Shown here: positions 61,518 to 64,000 of the stretch, in pieces | Numbering within the stretch: the stretch's first letter is position 1 | Layout: every line of letters starts with the position of its first letter | Assembly (NCBI RefSeq): GCF_005222695.1 | Contig: NZ_STGG01000070.1 | Location: 1 to 64,000 of the forward strand | Source: Massilia sp. HP4 | Lineage (GTDB): Bacteria; Pseudomonadota; Gammaproteobacteria; Burkholderiales; Burkholderiaceae_D | DNA: 64,000 nt | Reading direction: 5' to 3' | Notes under the pieces: model-generated | The model's database searches: none | Seen by the model: the letters and a program-made list of their open reading frames with translations, nothing else | Told to the model about the DNA's origin: nothing | Translations under genes and position numbers: made by a program

Positions 61518-62843
61518 TTAGCCGGTGCCCCCCATCAGCGACCACAGCGCCGGCAAGGGCACCGCGCCGGCCAGCGCCTCGTAGCCGACATCGTTCGGAT
61601 GCAGCCGATCGCCGCTGTCGTACGCGGCAAGCAATCGCTGCGGCACGTCGGGGTCGCGCAGCGCCAGGTCGACATCGGCCAGCAGGTCGAACGGCAGCGC
61701 GCTGCGCATCCAGGCATTGACCGCCTGCCGCACCGCCTCGCGCGCCGGCGTGTAATAGACGAAGCCAAAAAACGGCGGCAAGGTCGCCCCCAGCACGGGA
61801 ATACCGTGCAGATGCGCGCGTGCGATCAGCTGCAGGTAGCCGGCGATGAGATCGTCGGCCGGGATCGGCGCCGATGGCGGGCTGTAGACGATGTCGTTGA
61901 TGCCGATCAGCACCGCCAGCCCGCGCACGCCGGCGGTGGCCAGCACGTCGCGGTCGAAGCGCTCGAGCAGGTCGTTGCCGGCCAGTAGTGCGGTGGCGGT
62001 ATTGGCCAGCATGCGGTTGGCCGAGATGCCGCGGTTGACGACGCCGATGCGGTCGTTGCCGAGCTCGACCTGGATGCGGCGCGCCAGGTAGTCGGGCCAG
62101 CGCCGGTTGCCATTGGACGTGCTGCCCACGCCATCGGTGACGGAATCGCCCGCCGCCACCAGCACCGGCGCGGCGCGATCGACATCGACCTCGGTGAGGA
62201 AGGGCCAGGATGCGAAGGCGCGCTGGATCGGCAGCGACGTCTGCGCGCCGAAGTCGCCCGTGGTCGACGCGTAGCTCGCCTGGTAGGCGGCGTTGTGGAT
62301 CGTGGTCGCCTGCACCGTGCCGGGGAAGTAGAGGCTGATGGCGAGGTCGGTGAATGGCGCGATCGGCAGCGAGACCGGATCGGACACCGCCGGGGCGCCG
62401 GCCGGAATGGTCACATTGGTGCGGCCGCTGAAAGTCAGTTGGCGGCTGGTGCCGGCGGTGATGACGGCGCCGCCGGCGCGCAAGGCCACGCGCGCGCTGC
62501 CGAGCCGCAGCTCGGTATCGCCCATCTCGTTCGAGAGCCGGATGCGGATGCGGTTGCCGCCAAGGCTGGTGCGCACGATCAGGCGCAAGGTCTGGTTGGC
62601 AAAGGTCAGCAGCGAGGCGGGCGGCGGCGGGCCGGCCGGCGCGCAACCCCAGCCCGCACTCCAGCGCTCGGGGATCCCTGTCTGGGCCCTGGCGTCGCCC
62701 GTTGGCACGACAAGCGCGCCGGCCACGACCGGTGCGGCAAGCAGGACACGTCGTCGGCCCCGGTCGACGCCAGGGCTGTCTTGCGCATGCGTAGGGGCGG
62801 GACTGGCGGGGGAATCGGAGACACAGAATTCCGTGCTGGACAT
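61518..62843 (-). CDS. SGNH/GDSL hydrolase with Tat-like signal
   Basis: 441 residues; AGGAG before the ATG. A Tat-like signal after a hydrophilic start: DRGRRRVLLAAPVVAGALVV, cleaved near ARA. The SGNH blocks are visible: AAGDSVTDGVG (Ser near 231), GIS-ANRM (Gly), LIGINDIVY (Asn) and DRLHPNDVGYEAL (Asp/His). The N-terminal 200 residues form a jelly-roll-like domain common in extracellular GDSL esterases (carbohydrate or polysaccharide deacetylases). A secreted esterase, substrate unknown. Confidence 0.88.
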   Translation of the reverse strand: MSSTEFCVSDSPASPAPTHAQDSPGVDRGRRRVLLAAPVVAGALVVPTGDARAQTGIPERWSAGWGCAPAGPPPPASLLTFANQTLRLIVRTSLGGNRIRIRLSNEMGDTELRLGSARVALRAGGAVITAGTSRQLTFSGRTNVTIPAGAPAVSDPVSLPIAPFTDLAISLYFPGTVQATTIHNAAYQASYASTTGDFGAQTSLPIQRAFASWPFLTEVDVDRAAPVLVAAGDSVTDGVGSTSNGNRRWPDYLARRIQVELGNDRIGVVNRGISANRMLANTATALLAGNDLLERFDRDVLATAGVRGLAVLIGINDIVYSPPSAPIPADDLIAGYLQLIARAHLHGIPVLGATLPPFFGFVYYTPAREAVRQAVNAWMRSALPFDLLADVDLALRDPDVPQRLLAAYDSGDRLHPNDVGYEALAGAVPLPALWSLMGGTG

Positions 62844-63115
62844 GGCGGGCTCCTGAAGAAGGTCCTGGAGAGTGGGCGCGATTGCGGTTCGACCGCCAAA
62901 CCAAGATAGCGCAGAGCGCCAGCGGCGCGTGGCCTGTCGCGCACATCCTTTGCGCTGGGTCGTGCGGATTTCTGATGGGAAGGATTGCCAATTCTAAAAA
63001 TCAGCGGATGCCCAGGAAGGGCGATGCGGCAAACGCCGCCGGAACATGGCCCACGCGTTGTTCCCACGGTGGCGCCAGCGATGACGCCGGCGCCGTCGAG
63101 CGGGCCGCCCCCGGC

Positions 63116-63964
63116 TCAGGACAGGATAGTGAGGAGCCCGTCGAGGCCCGAGAAATTCAGGGCGACGCTGGCCTGCTCGCGCACCACGGGCTTGGCGCGG
63201 AAGGCGACCGACAAGCCGGCGATGCCCATCATTTTCAGGTCGTTGGCGCCGTCGCCCATGACGATGGCTTGCGATGGATCGATGCCGAGTTCCGCGCACA
63301 CCCGCTCCACGGTGCGCTTCTTTTCCTCGGCGTCGACAATGCCGCCCAGCACCCGGCCGCTCAGCCGGCCGTCGACGACTTCCAGCACATTGGCGTGGGT
63401 TGTGTCCAGGCCCAGGCGCGTCCCGAGGCGCTCGGTAAAGAAGGTGAAGCCGCCCGACACCAGCAGGGTTTTCAGGCCCGCCGCCTGCACCGCCCGCAGC
63501 ATCGCTTCGCCGCCCGGCGAGATCGCGAGGCGCTCATCGTAGACGCGCTGCAGCGCGCGCGCGTCCAGCCCTTCGAGCAGGGCCACGCGCCGCGCCAGGC
63601 TCTCGGAGAAATCGAGTTCGCCACGCATCGCCGCCTCGGTGATCGCCGCCACCTGCGGCTTGAGTCCCTGCATGTCTGCGATCTCGTCGATGCACTCGAT
63701 GGTGATCAGGGTCGAATCCATGTCCATCGCCACCAGCCTGAAGTCGGCCAGCGTGCGTCCCGCCGCGATGAAAGTAGCGTCCACGCCGGCCTCGAAGGCG
63801 GCGGCGTCGATCTCGTGCTTGAGCGTGGCGCTGTAGGCCACGCCTTCGGCGCGCAGTGCGTGCCCGCCGAGCGGGGCCAGGCGTTGCGGATTGGCCAGGC
63901 GCGCCAGGCGTTCGAGGGTTTCCAGATCAGCCTGCGGTCCTTGCAGCACCAGGTTCGTGGTCAT
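63116..63964 (-). CDS. serB: Phosphoserine phosphatase SerB
   Basis: 282 residues. HAD superfamily: VAMDMDSTLITIECIDEIAD (about 79-95, nucleophile Asp), SGGFTFFTERLG, and MGDGANDLKMM (Mg2+). The N-terminal 75 residues form the ACT-like extension seen in beta/gammaproteobacterial SerB. Last step of serine synthesis. Divergent or upstream partner lies beyond the right edge. Confidence 0.95.
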   Translation of the reverse strand: MTTNLVLQGPQADLETLERLARLANPQRLAPLGGHALRAEGVAYSATLKHEIDAAAFEAGVDATFIAAGRTLADFRLVAMDMDSTLITIECIDEIADMQGLKPQVAAITEAAMRGELDFSESLARRVALLEGLDARALQRVYDERLAISPGGEAMLRAVQAAGLKTLLVSGGFTFFTERLGTRLGLDTTHANVLEVVDGRLSGRVLGGIVDAEEKKRTVERVCAELGIDPSQAIVMGDGANDLKMMGIAGLSVAFRAKPVVREQASVALNFSGLDGLLTILS

Positions 63965-63978
63965 GAATTTCGTTCTCG

Positions 63979-64000
63979 TCAGGCGAGCAGTTGTTTGATG
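63979..64000 (-). CDS. Possible C-terminal end of the next upstream gene
   Basis: On the minus strand the last 22 bases could read IKQLLA and a TGA stop (63979-63981), ending 14 nt before serB. Too short to identify; in related genomes mfd often precedes serB, but nothing in these bases confirms it. Confidence 0.2.

Overview
The window reads as a stretch of chromosome from a GC-rich betaproteobacterium of the Oxalobacteraceae (Massilia / Duganella / Telluria type). This placement is inferred from the gene content: a class I PHA synthase with PhaR, a PEP-CTERM protein, an MSHA-type pilus locus, bamD facing rluD-pgeF, and codon use dominated by G/C third positions. It is mostly core and adaptive chromosome. 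I see no insertion sequence, prophage, integrase or CRISPR array.

Left part (1-13 kb): the 3' end of a beta-helix protein; a SRAP/HMCES-type DNA-repair protein; two small membrane proteins; a PAS-GGDEF diguanylate cyclase; a periplasmic aldehyde oxidoreductase operon (paoABC-like, minus strand); a second PHA synthase co-transcribed with a tandem universal stress protein behind a perfect FNR-type box; a candidate small RNA; and a TetR regulator divergent from an alpha/beta hydrolase-SDR pair with a clear operator.

13-26 kb: tRNA-Leu(UAA), a ParB-like protein, a penicillin/AHL acylase, an acetyltransferase, thymidine kinase, a small HELAH membrane protein, the Prc protease, a PEP-CTERM protein, and a four-gene operon of two acyl-CoA dehydrogenases and two MaoC-type hydratases.

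25-41 kb: a response-regulator diguanylate cyclase and a very large hybrid histidine kinase are divergent from the MSHA pilus locus (mshE-mshG-mshA, then mshI-pilN-mshJ-mshK-mshL-mshM-mshN). MshE carries the c-di-GMP-binding MshEN repeats, so a c-di-GMP source and a c-di-GMP receptor lie back to back.

41-64 kb: an SPFH membrane protein with a ribbon-helix-helix partner under a promoter overlapped by a perfect 16-bp palindrome; a TonB protein with an 11-unit 15-bp repeat; SUI1/YciH; a CorC/HlyC transporter; DUF4126; a YbdL-type aminotransferase; a PIN protein; YaaA; BamD facing RluD-PgeF; PhaC-PhaR; RimO; MetC; TrxC; several conserved small proteins; a SGNH hydrolase; and SerB at the right edge.

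Functional themes are carbon storage under redox/stress control (two PHA synthases, PhaR, Usp), c-di-GMP-controlled surface pili, and envelope maintenance (Prc, BamD, PgeF, TonB, SPFH). Promoters in this window repeatedly show -10 boxes of the form TACAAT or TAGAAT.
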